Positions 1-7,923 of a stretch of 64,000 bases of DNA are shown here, in pieces. The stretch's first letter is position 1, and the number at the start of each line of letters is the position of its first letter. Made by a program: the position numbers and the translations under genes. The stretch is from a virus, in the IMG/VR virus record IMGVR_UViG_3300049218_000313, positions 62,001 to 126,000 of that record; one strand, given 5' to 3'. The notes beneath the pieces were generated by a model, which was not told the origin of the DNA, made no database searches, and saw only the letters and a program-made list of their open reading frames with translations.

Positions 1-622
1 CAGCACCTGCTCCAGAGCCGCCGGCCTGCCCGCCTGCTGCCGTTCCTGCGGCACCGCCGCCCGCAGCCGTACTGTCCGAGATGGAGAGGTAGAAGCCGGT
101 GTTGAGATTCGGATAGTCGACGATCAACGACCTCGAACCCGCGCTGCCAGCGCTGCCGCTGCCTGTACCGCCAGCGCCTCCCGCTCCCGTGTAGAGGTAG
201 ACAGTGGGAGGAATGACACCGGCAGGGTACAGGGCACGGCAGGAACCAGCGGCGCCTCCTCCTCCACCACCACCCTTGGCTGACCCGGTGGCTGCGGTGA
301 AGCCGCCGCCGCCTCCCCCCCCTCCACCGATGGTCATGAACATGACCATCGAGGCGTTCTTGGGCTTCACCCAGGGAAAGTAGAGCTCCGCGGTCGGTAG
401 CTGCACGCCGTAGAAGAACTGCTGCTGTGCGTCCTTCGGCATGAACTTGCCGTCGCCGAATACTCCCTTGGGTCTTTCGAACGACGGCAGCTCCTTGAAG
501 AGGTCAGGCCACAGCCACGCAAGCAGGAAGGGGTCGAGTGGCTGAGGAGCAACTCGAGGGCCCCGACGCTGCATATGCCGCAGGTCGGACCGGCTGGGGT
601 TTCTCCTCAGCCTGGAGCGCAT
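1..622 (-). CDS. Glycine-rich virion protein, 3' end cut by window edge
   Basis: Open from an ATG at 622 to the left edge (207 codons visible, no stop seen). The ATG overlaps the stop of the next gene upstream as TGATG, which supports this start. About the first 98 residues are ordinary, aromatic-rich sequence (for example FFYGVQLPTAELYFPW). Then come a run of nine glycines (about residues 99-107) and further Gly/Ala/Ser-rich stretches separated by short hydrophobic segments. This low-complexity layout is typical of phage tail-fibre or adhesin tips and decoration proteins. Its position as the last gene of a structural run fits a virion role. The exact function is inferred only. Confidence 0.75.
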   Translation of the reverse strand, partial: MRSRLRRNPSRSDLRHMQRRGPRVAPQPLDPFLLAWLWPDLFKELPSFERPKGVFGDGKFMPKDAQQQFFYGVQLPTAELYFPWVKPKNASMVMFMTIGGGGGGGGGFTAATGSAKGGGGGGGAAGSCRALYPAGVIPPTVYLYTGAGGAGGTGSGSAGSAGSRSLIVDYPNLNTGFYLSISDSTAAGGGAAGTAAGGQAGGSGAGA

Positions 623-1080
623 CAGTAGTCTCCAGCCCCGATAGGCACTGCGCGGATCGAGGTGCTCGCCGCCGGACCAGAGTGGGTAGAAGCCAGCAAA
701 GCGTAGCCAGCAGGGATGCGGAAGCCCACCGGGATGTCCTGCCCCACGACGTTGCTCGTGCTTGAGTCGGCGGTCGTCGACGGCAAGAAGCACTCGCCGA
801 TGAGCGCGCACGTAGTGGTGCTCGTAGTGCCCGACGTCACGGACGCGAGGTAGAGCCTGCAGGTCGTTGCTGTCGTTGTGGTGTTCGCCGCGCTAGCCAC
901 TGGAATGAAGCGCACAGCCTCGACGAAGGAGCCGTTCGTTGCGTCGGCGTTGAACACCGTGAAGATGTTGGTGCCGATGGTGCCGCTGCTTCCATCGCTG
1001 GTCGTGAGGGCAGCAGTGATGAGCGCGCCAATGCTGGCCGTCGCCTGACGAATGAACTGCGGAAGCGCGTTACCCGACAT
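622..1080 (-). CDS. Small Thr/Ser/Ala-rich structural protein
   Basis: 152 residues, ATG start, rich in Thr, Ser and Ala with short alternating hydrophobic stretches suggesting an all-beta fold. It begins MSGNALPQFIRQATASIG and has no recognisable catalytic motif or signal peptide. It sits 9 bases after the next gene upstream and overlaps the following one by one base, inside a run of virion-type genes. I read it as a tail or head accessory protein. No family is recognised. Confidence 0.7.
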   Translation of the reverse strand: MSGNALPQFIRQATASIGALITAALTTSDGSSGTIGTNIFTVFNADATNGSFVEAVRFIPVASAANTTTTATTCRLYLASVTSGTTSTTTCALIGECFLPSTTADSSTSNVVGQDIPVGFRIPAGYALLASTHSGPAASTSIRAVPIGAGDY

Positions 1081-1089
1081 GATGGTCTC

Positions 1090-1449
1090 CTAGAAGTTCA
1101 CGCGCCGCATCGCGAAGGCTGCCGTCAATCCGATGTCGGCGATGCTCTGCGCAGGCATGTCGCAGAAGACCGTGGTTGTTCCGGTCAGGTTGATGGCTGC
1201 GTTGCTGTTCGAGCTCGCGTAGATGTTGTCCCTCGAGAGCGTTGTGCTCGACACGGTGTAGGTACCGTCGCCCACTTCCCAGTCCGTGCCGTTACCGGAG
1301 AGAAGACAGTAGCGCACCCGCGAGGTGTTCGGGGCAGCAAACGCGGAGGAGAACGCCTGAAAGCCACTGACGGCACCGGCCAGGGTCACTGTGCCGGTGC
1401 CGGTAGTGGCTGTCGTCTCTTTGACTCGGTCCGCGTACGAGGACCCCAT
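1090..1449 (-). CDS. Phage structural protein of the DRVKETT...GTGTVTLAGAV type
   Basis: 119 residues. The N-terminus (MGSSYADRVKETTATTGTG, then VTLAGAVSGFQAF) matches a pattern I know from small uncharacterised structural proteins of many tailed phages, in which a charged start is followed by Thr/Gly-rich beta sequence. A segment near residues 55-75 with DWEVGDGTYT and TLSRDNI is also characteristic. It lies 7 bases after its upstream neighbour in the same structural run. The molecular role in the particle is unknown. Confidence 0.75.
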   Translation of the reverse strand: MGSSYADRVKETTATTGTGTVTLAGAVSGFQAFSSAFAAPNTSRVRYCLLSGNGTDWEVGDGTYTVSSTTLSRDNIYASSNSNAAINLTGTTTVFCDMPAQSIADIGLTAAFAMRRVNF

Positions 1450-1456
1450 CGGGTCC

Positions 1457-2359
1457 TCAGATCGTGATCGTGACCGTGTTCTGGAGCGTGTCGCCGGAGA
1501 CCAACGTCGGAGGCGACGGCTCCGCCGACTCGAACGGCATCACGCCGCCGGCCGTGGTGGTGGCCGCACCGAACTGGGCCTCGTTGTTGATGGTCTCGGT
1601 TCCGGTAGCCGTCCAGAGGTGGACCAGCGCGTAGGTCGAAGCCGCGGCGGTATGCGAGTAGGTACCGACGGCGCGAGCAAAGCCGTTGGTCGTGAGCTCG
1701 CCGGCGAGGGTGGTGTCCGAGGTGGCCGGGGTGAACGTGTTCGCCGTGACGGCCATCCACGAGGCCGGGTTCTGCCCGGGCAGGATGATGTACGGGGCGG
1801 TTGAAGCCGGGGTGGTACCCGCGGCGCCGGAGGTGCTGGTTGCCGAGTACCACTGGTCGACCGTGAGGACAGTCGCAGTGTTGGACGTGATGACTCCGTA
1901 GACCATGACGGTCGTGGAGATCCAGCAGCAGACGATGCTGCCTGCGAGGCCCTGGCCCGAGGTCGGGAAGGACGCGCTGGAGTTGGTCAGCGAGGTGGCC
2001 GAGGAGGCGGTGGCCGCACCCGTCGCGGTCGCGAAGGTGAACGACGGGCCCTGGCCCATCGCCTTGGCGAGCCAGTCGTAGGCATTGGTGTAGCCCGACG
2101 CCGTGGTGGTCGTCAGGTTCTTGCGCCAGGGGCCCTTCTGCGGCTTCGCCTTCGGACCGTGCGCGCGTCCAGGGTGGACGATCGTCTGCCAGATGGACTT
2201 GCACAGGATGGGCGTCTCGCGCGCCGCGGCGCGCGCAGCCTCGCGGACCGTGCGCATCTTGCGGGGACCGGCAGAGCCGCCATGGGAGTGGCCGCCCGTG
2301 CGACGAGCCGAGGAACGGGTGACGGCCGCCAGAGCGGCGCTCTTCAGATGGGTTCTCAC
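1457..2359 (-). CDS. Structural protein with basic N-terminus
   Basis: 300 residues from a GTG at 2359 that overlaps the upstream stop as GTGA. The first 80 or so residues are strongly basic (many Arg/Lys/His). The remainder is Thr/Ser/Ala/Gly-rich beta-type sequence like its neighbours. A basic tail joined to a beta domain could suit nucleic-acid or capsid contact, but this is inference. No enzyme motifs or membrane segments are seen. A later start is possible because the basic part is low complexity. Confidence 0.65.
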   Translation of the reverse strand: MRTHLKSAALAAVTRSSARRTGGHSHGGSAGPRKMRTVREAARAAARETPILCKSIWQTIVHPGRAHGPKAKPQKGPWRKNLTTTTASGYTNAYDWLAKAMGQGPSFTFATATGAATASSATSLTNSSASFPTSGQGLAGSIVCCWISTTVMVYGVITSNTATVLTVDQWYSATSTSGAAGTTPASTAPYIILPGQNPASWMAVTANTFTPATSDTTLAGELTTNGFARAVGTYSHTAAASTYALVHLWTATGTETINNEAQFGAATTTAGGVMPFESAEPSPPTLVSGDTLQNTVTITI

Positions 2360-2982
2360 GACTTCACCGCCTTGACCTTGAAGAACGTGTGCAGGTGGGC
2401 GAGGAGGTCTTCCTTACTGGACTCCTCGGAGTAGGCCGCGAGGTGCGCCGCGTGCTCTTCCGCGGGAATGTTCGCGCGCTCGCTCGGGTCGTCGATGGAG
2501 GGCATGTGACCGCAGCTGGCGCAGCGGGCGGGCGCGCCCGTGACCTCGCTCTTCACGTCGTGCTTGCCCGCGCTCTGGCAAGCCTGCACGCGGCTCGCCT
2601 CGGAGACGGCGTGCGGCTTGAGCATCGCCGCCAGCAGCTCGGGCTCGGGACCGTCGTCGTCGACCTCGATCTTCGTGATCCACTCGCGCTTGGCGTGGAT
2701 GGGCAGGTGGTTCTCGCCCACGTAGAAGGCTATGGCCTGGTTGCGGGTGAGGACACGACCGCCCTCGGGACGGGTCTTCTCGTGGATGATCTTCGCGCAG
2801 ATCTGCGCCTCCGAGAGGTGGACCGTCATGTACGTCGGGGCCTTCTTGGTCACGCGCATGCGGTAGCCACCGTTGGCGGCAGGACGGACGCGCTCCGCAG
2901 CGATGTCTGCGGGGGTGACCTTCACGTCATCCGGGACTGGAACCCAGTCGTAGAACTTGGAGAGGTAGGCAACGACGTGCAT
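2356..2982 (-). CDS. Uncharacterised protein with CxxC pair
   Basis: 208 residues starting MHVVAYLSKFYDWVPVPDDV. This ATG is chosen over an upstream in-frame one at 3108 because an AAAAAAGGAG ribosome site lies just before it and the upstream sequence contains a terminator. The C-terminal third has ARCASCGHMPSIDDPSERAN, one CxxC that could be half a zinc knuckle. It is mostly charged and soluble. It begins a transcription unit after the hairpin at 3085-3116. Function unknown. Confidence 0.75.
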   Translation of the reverse strand: MHVVAYLSKFYDWVPVPDDVKVTPADIAAERVRPAANGGYRMRVTKKAPTYMTVHLSEAQICAKIIHEKTRPEGGRVLTRNQAIAFYVGENHLPIHAKREWITKIEVDDDGPEPELLAAMLKPHAVSEASRVQACQSAGKHDVKSEVTGAPARCASCGHMPSIDDPSERANIPAEEHAAHLAAYSEESSKEDLLAHLHTFFKVKAVKS

Positions 2983-3084
2983 GGGAGAGGCGCTCCTTTT
3001 TTGCCGGGCGTACCTGCAGCCTATCAGGGCGGCCGCGGAGAAGGGAACGAGTGGACTGTCCCATGGTAGCAGTCCGCCAGGGGC

Positions 3085-3116
3085 TAAAAGAAGGGCCCCT
3101 CCCCTCACGGGGCCCC
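3085..3116 (-). terminator. Rho-independent terminator after the 102-residue gene
   Basis: On the minus strand a 7-base-pair stem GGGCCCC/GGGGCCC (3109-3115 with 3093-3099) is followed by TTCTTTTAGC. It starts 8 bases past the stop of the gene ending at 3124. The tail is shared with the hairpin at 49858-49884. Confidence 0.8.
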
Positions 3117-3123
3117 GGTACTT

Positions 3124-3432
3124 CTACTGCGCGGTCGTCGAGGCCTTGTGGAGTTCTTCCTCGAGCTGATCCATGGCCTTCGTGAGCTTCGCCTTGGACT
3201 CCACATCGAGCTGTCCGAATGCGCGCGCGATGATGTGCGCCGCAGAACGGAAGCCCTCGGCATAGCGCTTGTCACCAGCCTCTTGAACCATCTGCTGGAC
3301 GAGCGCCTTCATCCGGTCGAATGGGTCCCTGCTGGGTGGCGTCGGCGGCGGTTTCGCCTCCACAACAGCGGGGGGAGGTGCGGACGCGGGAAGTGCCGGG
3401 CCAGCGTGTCCATTCGACTTGGTCTTCTGCAT
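3124..3432 (-). CDS. Small Pro-rich/helical protein, unknown function
   Basis: 102 residues. The first 35 are Ala/Pro-rich and probably disordered. The rest is charged and helical (DRMKALVQQMVQEAGDKRYA, then a Lys/Glu-rich end). It lies 3 bases after the thyX-like gene, so it is probably cotranscribed with it, and a strong terminator follows. No known family recognised. Confidence 0.7.
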   Translation of the reverse strand: MQKTKSNGHAGPALPASAPPPAVVEAKPPPTPPSRDPFDRMKALVQQMVQEAGDKRYAEGFRSAAHIIARAFGQLDVESKAKLTKAMDQLEEELHKASTTAQ

Positions 3433-3435
3433 GTC

Positions 3436-4305
3436 CTACTCCTTCGACTCTTGCATCCACGGGTAGCAGTTGAACAAGTTCGGCCAGCGTGCGACGCACA
3501 AGCGCTTCCAGGCGCGGGCGAAGCGCTGAATCTCGAGGTCGGCGAGAGGATTGTCGCGCTCACGCACGAACTTCGCGATGGCCGCCGGGTTGGTGGTCCA
3601 GATGAAGCTCGTCTCGGCCTGGTGCGGCAGGAAGCTCGAGGCGGCCTCGTAGATGCGCTTGCGGTCCATGCTGGTCGGCTGCTTGCCGAACTGCTTCGCA
3701 TGCTCGTGCGTCTCTTCCTGCACCGCGGTCATGTAGTTTTCGTAGGCGGCCTGCATCGACTGCTCGAAGTGCGCCTGCATGCCCGGGTCGTCCTTGTAGC
3801 GGGGCGGCTCGATGAAAAAACCGTAGTGATGGGTGAAGCGCGTCGATTCCTGCGACGGGCTACCCTCCTCGCTGCGGTCGGCGCCCACGTAGTTGCGGAT
3901 GATCTCGTGGCTCACGCGGCGGCTGATGCCGGCCACGAAGAAGCTCATCTTCGCGTGGTACATGATGCTCGCGTGCGGGACTTCTCCCGCCTGCGTGCTC
4001 TCGATGTACTCCTTGTTGCTCTTGCGCCCGGCCTTGGCACCGAAGCTGTCGTAGCACTTACGCCCCGCGAGCTCTACGAGCAGCTCGTTGGCGGTGAGCT
4101 CACGGCCGGTGTTCTCATCGAGGCCCTTGTGGGGGAAGAGGTCATCCCAGCGAGCCGGGTTGCCCTCGGCCACATCTGGCAAGCACGCGGGGCGATGAAG
4201 CTTCACCCACTCGATCATGTCCTCGACGCCCAGCGTGATGAGCTGCATCTCGGCCACCGGGACGATGGTCGGTTCGCCGCGCAGAATCGTGACTTTATTG
4301 GTCAT
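3436..4305 (-). CDS. thyX: Flavin-dependent thymidylate synthase (ThyX-like), divergent signature
   Basis: 289 residues from the ATG at 4305, chosen because GGAGG lies 5 bases upstream; in-frame ATGs at 4308, 4317 and 4335 also exist. ThyX makes dTMP from dUMP with FAD, NADPH and methylene-tetrahydrofolate. The usual signature is RHRxxSxNxxSxRY after a conserved VSH/THxxVR helix. Here residues 128-157 read SRRVSHEIIRNY, then VGADRSEEG, then SPSQESTRF. The SxQESTRF half is intact, but RHR is replaced by RNY plus an insertion of about 8 residues. Length (ThyX proteins are about 220-290) and flanking helices fit the family. An ATAAG element lies 35 bases upstream. Confidence 0.85.
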   Translation of the reverse strand: MTNKVTILRGEPTIVPVAEMQLITLGVEDMIEWVKLHRPACLPDVAEGNPARWDDLFPHKGLDENTGRELTANELLVELAGRKCYDSFGAKAGRKSNKEYIESTQAGEVPHASIMYHAKMSFFVAGISRRVSHEIIRNYVGADRSEEGSPSQESTRFTHHYGFFIEPPRYKDDPGMQAHFEQSMQAAYENYMTAVQEETHEHAKQFGKQPTSMDRKRIYEAASSFLPHQAETSFIWTTNPAAIAKFVRERDNPLADLEIQRFARAWKRLCVARWPNLFNCYPWMQESKE

Positions 4306-4338
4306 CATGTCCTCCATGCGCGTACGAGCGCGCATGGG

Positions 4339-4347
4339 CCTTATCCC
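4339..4347 (-). promoter_or_regulatory. GGNATAAG promoter-like element upstream of thyX
   Basis: Minus-strand GGGATAAG ending at 4340, 35 bases before the thyX start at 4305. One of nine similar sites in the window. AAGTCCT lies 12 bases upstream of GATAAG and recurs 13 bases upstream of the CATAAG at 25849. Confidence 0.45.
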
Positions 4348-4404
4348 GTGTTGCGCGAGGACTTTTCACGGTAGCCCCCGCACCAGTGAAAGAGAAGGGC
4401 GCTA

Positions 4405-6762
4405 CTACGGGTGGAACGCCGCGTAGCTGGTCATCACATAGACTGTGCTTGTTCCGTCGGAGTGCACGCAGGTGAGCTCCCAGACATGGTGGCCCCCGCT
4501 AGTGAAGGTGCCGTCGGTCACGCTCGGGTTTACGGGCAGCAGGTTCGCACCCGTGACGCTGCCGAACGAGTCCGCGTTGTAAACGGTGATGGTCTTACCA
4601 CCGCCGCTACGCGTGGCGCAATTAGGGATACCCCCCGTGAAGCTGAGTATTCCGCCTGTGCCGAAGGGCTCACTGCCGATGAGCACGAACTTCATCCCAA
4701 CCGCGACATTGAAAGGCAGTCGGATCTGACCTACCGTGAAGGAAGTCACACCCGACGCGACGACGAAGCCCGCGGTGCCCCAGCGCGGAACACTTGTCGC
4801 GAGCGTGACGCCTGCGTCAGCCTCGTTGGAGAAGTCGCAGTAGGATGTACCGCCGGTGGTCGTGACATTACCGATATTGGTGAACTGGTCATGCACCGTG
4901 CCCTTGATCGGGCCCTGACCGGAGATGCTGCCGATGTGCGGCTCGCTCGAGATGACGGGCGCATACGGCCCCCCGGTGTTCTCCACAGAGAACTGGAGGC
5001 TCGTGAACTGCCCGAGGTTCGTGACCATGGCTCCAGTCACGCTGAGGTCCGCGAAGCCAACAGTGTTGGCCCCCGCCGAGAGCGTGCTGATGGCAGACGC
5101 GTTGATGGACCCGTCAGACAGCAGCGTTCCCAGCTGCTGCCACACGCCGGGGCTGGACCCCGTCATATCGCGCTCGAGACTTCCCCAGGCGAGAGCGATT
5201 CCGAGCGAGCCGTTGATGTAGTTGTAGTGCGCGCCGAAGTACGCGGTCACCACACCGAAGAGCTGCTTCCAGGCACCCGAGTTGTCCAGGGTGTCCCTCG
5301 TCAGCGGCGCTGCAGGCGGCAAGCAGTAGAACCCGCCGTCCACGGTGCCGAGATTCGTGGTGCCGAACAGCTGCTTCGCATTCGAGGCGCCGTACCGGTA
5401 GCCCATGCGACCGGCCACCCAGGTCACCGTGCACGCAGTCGGACCCGCGGTGATTGCGGCGATAGAACCACTATCCAGCGTTGTGCAGTAGACGCTGACC
5501 GGCGAAGACAGGAACTCGACCATGGTCAGCGCAACGGTCACGCCCGCGATGGTCACCTCGAGAACGTCGATGCCCAGCGCCACCATCGTGTCGTTCGACA
5601 CGTTGTTCCAGAAGTACCCCGAACCGAGAACCACCTCGTAGAGACCCGGCGTGGCGGTGGTCGCGATGGTCGCCGACGTGTTCGGAGCGATCTTCGTGGC
5701 GTAGCCGTGTCCCGTGGTGGGCGACCCCGTCAGAATCGGCTCGAGGTGACGCGAAAAGCTCTGGAAGCCGTACAGGCTCGGAGTCGGCTCTGTCGACGTC
5801 GAAGAGCCCGCGATGGTCCACTCGCGCCCCAGGAAGAGGAAGCCGCCGGAGCCTAGTGGGTAGGTGGTCTGGTCAGCACCGAGCTCGAGGCCCTGCGCCG
5901 TGTAGAGCGCCTGGTACGGGTCGACGTACGCGCGTGCGGTCTGCGTGCCCTGCACCGTCAGAGACTGACCGTCGCGCGTGATGACCCCGCCGGAGCCCGG
6001 TGTGTTGAACGCCCCGGAGACGCCCGTCGTCGAGCGCCGGTAGGCCCCGTCCAGCCCGCGCGCAGTGAGGTCCCAGACGGTGGAGTCCCACGCTGCGTTC
6101 CAGGCTTCGTTGTTGCCGTGCAGGAGCCGGAAGAGCTCCTCGACCTTGGAGTCGACCTCGGTGAGGTCTCGGATGTGGACGCTGGTCAGCCCATCGGCAG
6201 GGAAGGTCGCGAAGTTGCCACGCTCGGCGTAGTAGACCTGGTAGGCCACGGGCGCGGGGAAGTTGAACGTCAGCGCGACGTTGCCGCTCGAGAAGCCGCC
6301 GCCGATCGACACGGGGGTACCGCCGCCATCAACGGCCGCGGTGACGACCATCTTCGTCCCGCTCGCGTTGAGGATGTCCTCGTCGTTGAGGTCCGTGATG
6401 TGGAACAGGTCCTCGAACGCGTCGTCGCCGACCAGACCCATGAAGACGCCAGGGCCGACGAGCGTGAGCCCCGTGTCGCTGATCGAGCCTGAACCCGAAC
6501 GCACCGGGATGGCGATGTCCCTGTGCAGCAAATTGTCGAGGTAGTCGGTGTTGGTGGCCAGTGCGAGCGCAGGACGGTTGGCGTTCGCGCTCGTGGCGTC
6601 GTCGTCGAACCCGACAAAGTACGAGCCCGCGTTCGTGCCACCCGACAAGACGCCGTCGGCGTACGCAGGGGTGCCCGAAGTGGCGTTGTTGATGTAGTCG
6701 TAGCCGCTGGGAAGCCCGCCGAAGTAGGTCGGGACAGTCAGGCGATGAAACGCTGCGGTCAT
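4405..6762 (-). CDS. Large virion protein (tail fibre/baseplate type), 785 aa
   Basis: 785 residues, Gly/Thr/Ser-rich beta sequence throughout with no transmembrane segment and no obvious enzyme motif. A charged helical stretch near residues 200-215 (DLTEVDSKVEELFRLLHGN) could be a trimeric coiled-coil or linker, as in phage fibres. It sits between the thyX unit and a 223-residue tail protein that ends 2 bases from its start, so it belongs to the tail/baseplate run at 4405-20471. The role as fibre or spike is inferred from size, composition and place. Confidence 0.75.
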   Translation of the reverse strand: MTAAFHRLTVPTYFGGLPSGYDYINNATSGTPAYADGVLSGGTNAGSYFVGFDDDATSANANRPALALATNTDYLDNLLHRDIAIPVRSGSGSISDTGLTLVGPGVFMGLVGDDAFEDLFHITDLNDEDILNASGTKMVVTAAVDGGGTPVSIGGGFSSGNVALTFNFPAPVAYQVYYAERGNFATFPADGLTSVHIRDLTEVDSKVEELFRLLHGNNEAWNAAWDSTVWDLTARGLDGAYRRSTTGVSGAFNTPGSGGVITRDGQSLTVQGTQTARAYVDPYQALYTAQGLELGADQTTYPLGSGGFLFLGREWTIAGSSTSTEPTPSLYGFQSFSRHLEPILTGSPTTGHGYATKIAPNTSATIATTATPGLYEVVLGSGYFWNNVSNDTMVALGIDVLEVTIAGVTVALTMVEFLSSPVSVYCTTLDSGSIAAITAGPTACTVTWVAGRMGYRYGASNAKQLFGTTNLGTVDGGFYCLPPAAPLTRDTLDNSGAWKQLFGVVTAYFGAHYNYINGSLGIALAWGSLERDMTGSSPGVWQQLGTLLSDGSINASAISTLSAGANTVGFADLSVTGAMVTNLGQFTSLQFSVENTGGPYAPVISSEPHIGSISGQGPIKGTVHDQFTNIGNVTTTGGTSYCDFSNEADAGVTLATSVPRWGTAGFVVASGVTSFTVGQIRLPFNVAVGMKFVLIGSEPFGTGGILSFTGGIPNCATRSGGGKTITVYNADSFGSVTGANLLPVNPSVTDGTFTSGGHHVWELTCVHSDGTSTVYVMTSYAAFHP

Positions 6763-6763
6763 G

Positions 6764-7435
6764 TCAGAACCTCACTGTCCAGGAAACTTCCAGGTCGAAG
6801 GCGTCCGTCTTGCTGATGGTGTCGAACGTGTCGTAGGCCACCCCGGTGTTGTTCCACACGCTGATGCTCGCCGCAGAGGTGAAGAGCATGACCTCCGAAA
6901 GCGGTACGCTGAGGAAGGGACTGTAGCTGACGTCAGACTCTTGGAAGAGGACGCTGAAGGTCGCCGAGGTCGGGGGTACGAACGTAGGCGGCGCCTGCAC
7001 CTGGGCAAGCCACACGTCGCCGCCGACGCCAGGGTAGGCCGTCGAACCGCCCGAGACGCGCACCGGGCGCTCGAGCGTGGTGACCGTCGGGTCGGTGTCC
7101 GTCTGGGCATTGGAGCCCGGGTACGCGGTCACCAGCGGGGCGGCGTTGGCTACGGCGAGGGCCAGCTGCTGGGTGCCCCCAATGCCCAGGCCCATGTACT
7201 GGATGCGGTCGTTGCGCTCCGGCACCGCCGGACCGAAGGAGGCGTAGGAGATCAGCGACGCCAGGTACTCTCGCCCGAGGTTCAACCAGATGTTGTGGCC
7301 CACCCGGCGCGCGGCGATCTTGCCACGGCAGCGTGCGGTCAGAACGAGGTTGCTCTTCACCTCGATGAGGTCTTCTACACGACGACCACCGCGGCCGACG
7401 GGCAGCGCGCGCGACTTCCCGGACTTCTTGATCAT
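6764..7435 (-). CDS. Tail structural protein, 223 aa
   Basis: Starts with a basic tail (MIKKSGKSRALPVGRGGRR). A segment NIWLNLGREYLASLISY followed by IQYMGLGIGGT is a pattern seen in many phage tail-associated proteins of unknown function. The rest is beta-rich and ends in a DLEVSWTVRF strand. It overlaps its upstream neighbour by four bases and is separated by one base from the next gene. Most likely a tail or baseplate component. Confidence 0.75.
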   Translation of the reverse strand: MIKKSGKSRALPVGRGGRRVEDLIEVKSNLVLTARCRGKIAARRVGHNIWLNLGREYLASLISYASFGPAVPERNDRIQYMGLGIGGTQQLALAVANAAPLVTAYPGSNAQTDTDPTVTTLERPVRVSGGSTAYPGVGGDVWLAQVQAPPTFVPPTSATFSVLFQESDVSYSPFLSVPLSEVMLFTSAASISVWNNTGVAYDTFDTISKTDAFDLEVSWTVRF

Positions 7436-7920
7436 GGTGCGCTCCAGGCTTCGCAGATTCCGCCGAGTTCGTCGAGTAGAGACGACTGGGTCACCGCTGA
7501 GATCTTCACGAGCTTCTTCTTCGAGGCGATGAGCTCTCGGAGGCGCTCGATGTGAACCTCCGAGATGGGTCCAAGGAACTTCGGGTCATCGTAGTGCTTC
7601 AGGTAGGCCTCGCGAGCGGCCTTCTCGTCCTTGAAGCCGAGCATGACCTTGTCCTCGTCGTACCCCTTCCCGTCATGCTTGTGCTGGTGGACCACGAAGG
7701 CGTGCGGAGCATCCTTCTTCGGACCGACGTAGGCGTCGACTTCTTCGCCATCGGCGCCGCGCGTCCCCTTGATGTAGCCGTAGGGGTGCTTCATCACCGT
7801 GCGCCACGGCTTGCCGTCCTTGTCCACGCCGCTACGCACCGAGCCCTTTCGGTTCTCGATGGCGATGGAGATCCCTTGGTGCCGGATGTGCCCCTGAAGC
7901 GGGTGTTTTTGGTCAGGCAT
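7432..7920 (-). CDS. Inorganic-pyrophosphatase-like domain protein (InPase of polyvalent proteins)
   Basis: 162 residues. The central part (WRTVMKHPYGYIKGT, GADGEEVDAYVGP, FVVHQ, YDEDKVMLGF) matches the InPase-like domain that Aravind and colleagues described as a module of phage and plasmid polyvalent proteins. Acidic residues in GEEVDAY and YDEDK are candidates for metal binding. Here it stands alone instead of in a giant fusion. The C-terminus carries SLLDELGGICEAW, resembling the FxDEL motif of virion proteins at the right end. It sits inside the tail module. Substrate and activity are not proven. Confidence 0.7.
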   Translation of the reverse strand: MPDQKHPLQGHIRHQGISIAIENRKGSVRSGVDKDGKPWRTVMKHPYGYIKGTRGADGEEVDAYVGPKKDAPHAFVVHQHKHDGKGYDEDKVMLGFKDEKAAREAYLKHYDDPKFLGPISEVHIERLRELIASKKKLVKISAVTQSSLLDELGGICEAWSAP

Positions 7921-7923
7921 CAG

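Noticed and set aside
2983-3108. Longer start at 3108 for the 208-residue gene
   Set aside because: It would place the start inside a terminator hairpin region and adds low-complexity sequence; the ATG at 2982 has a good ribosome site.
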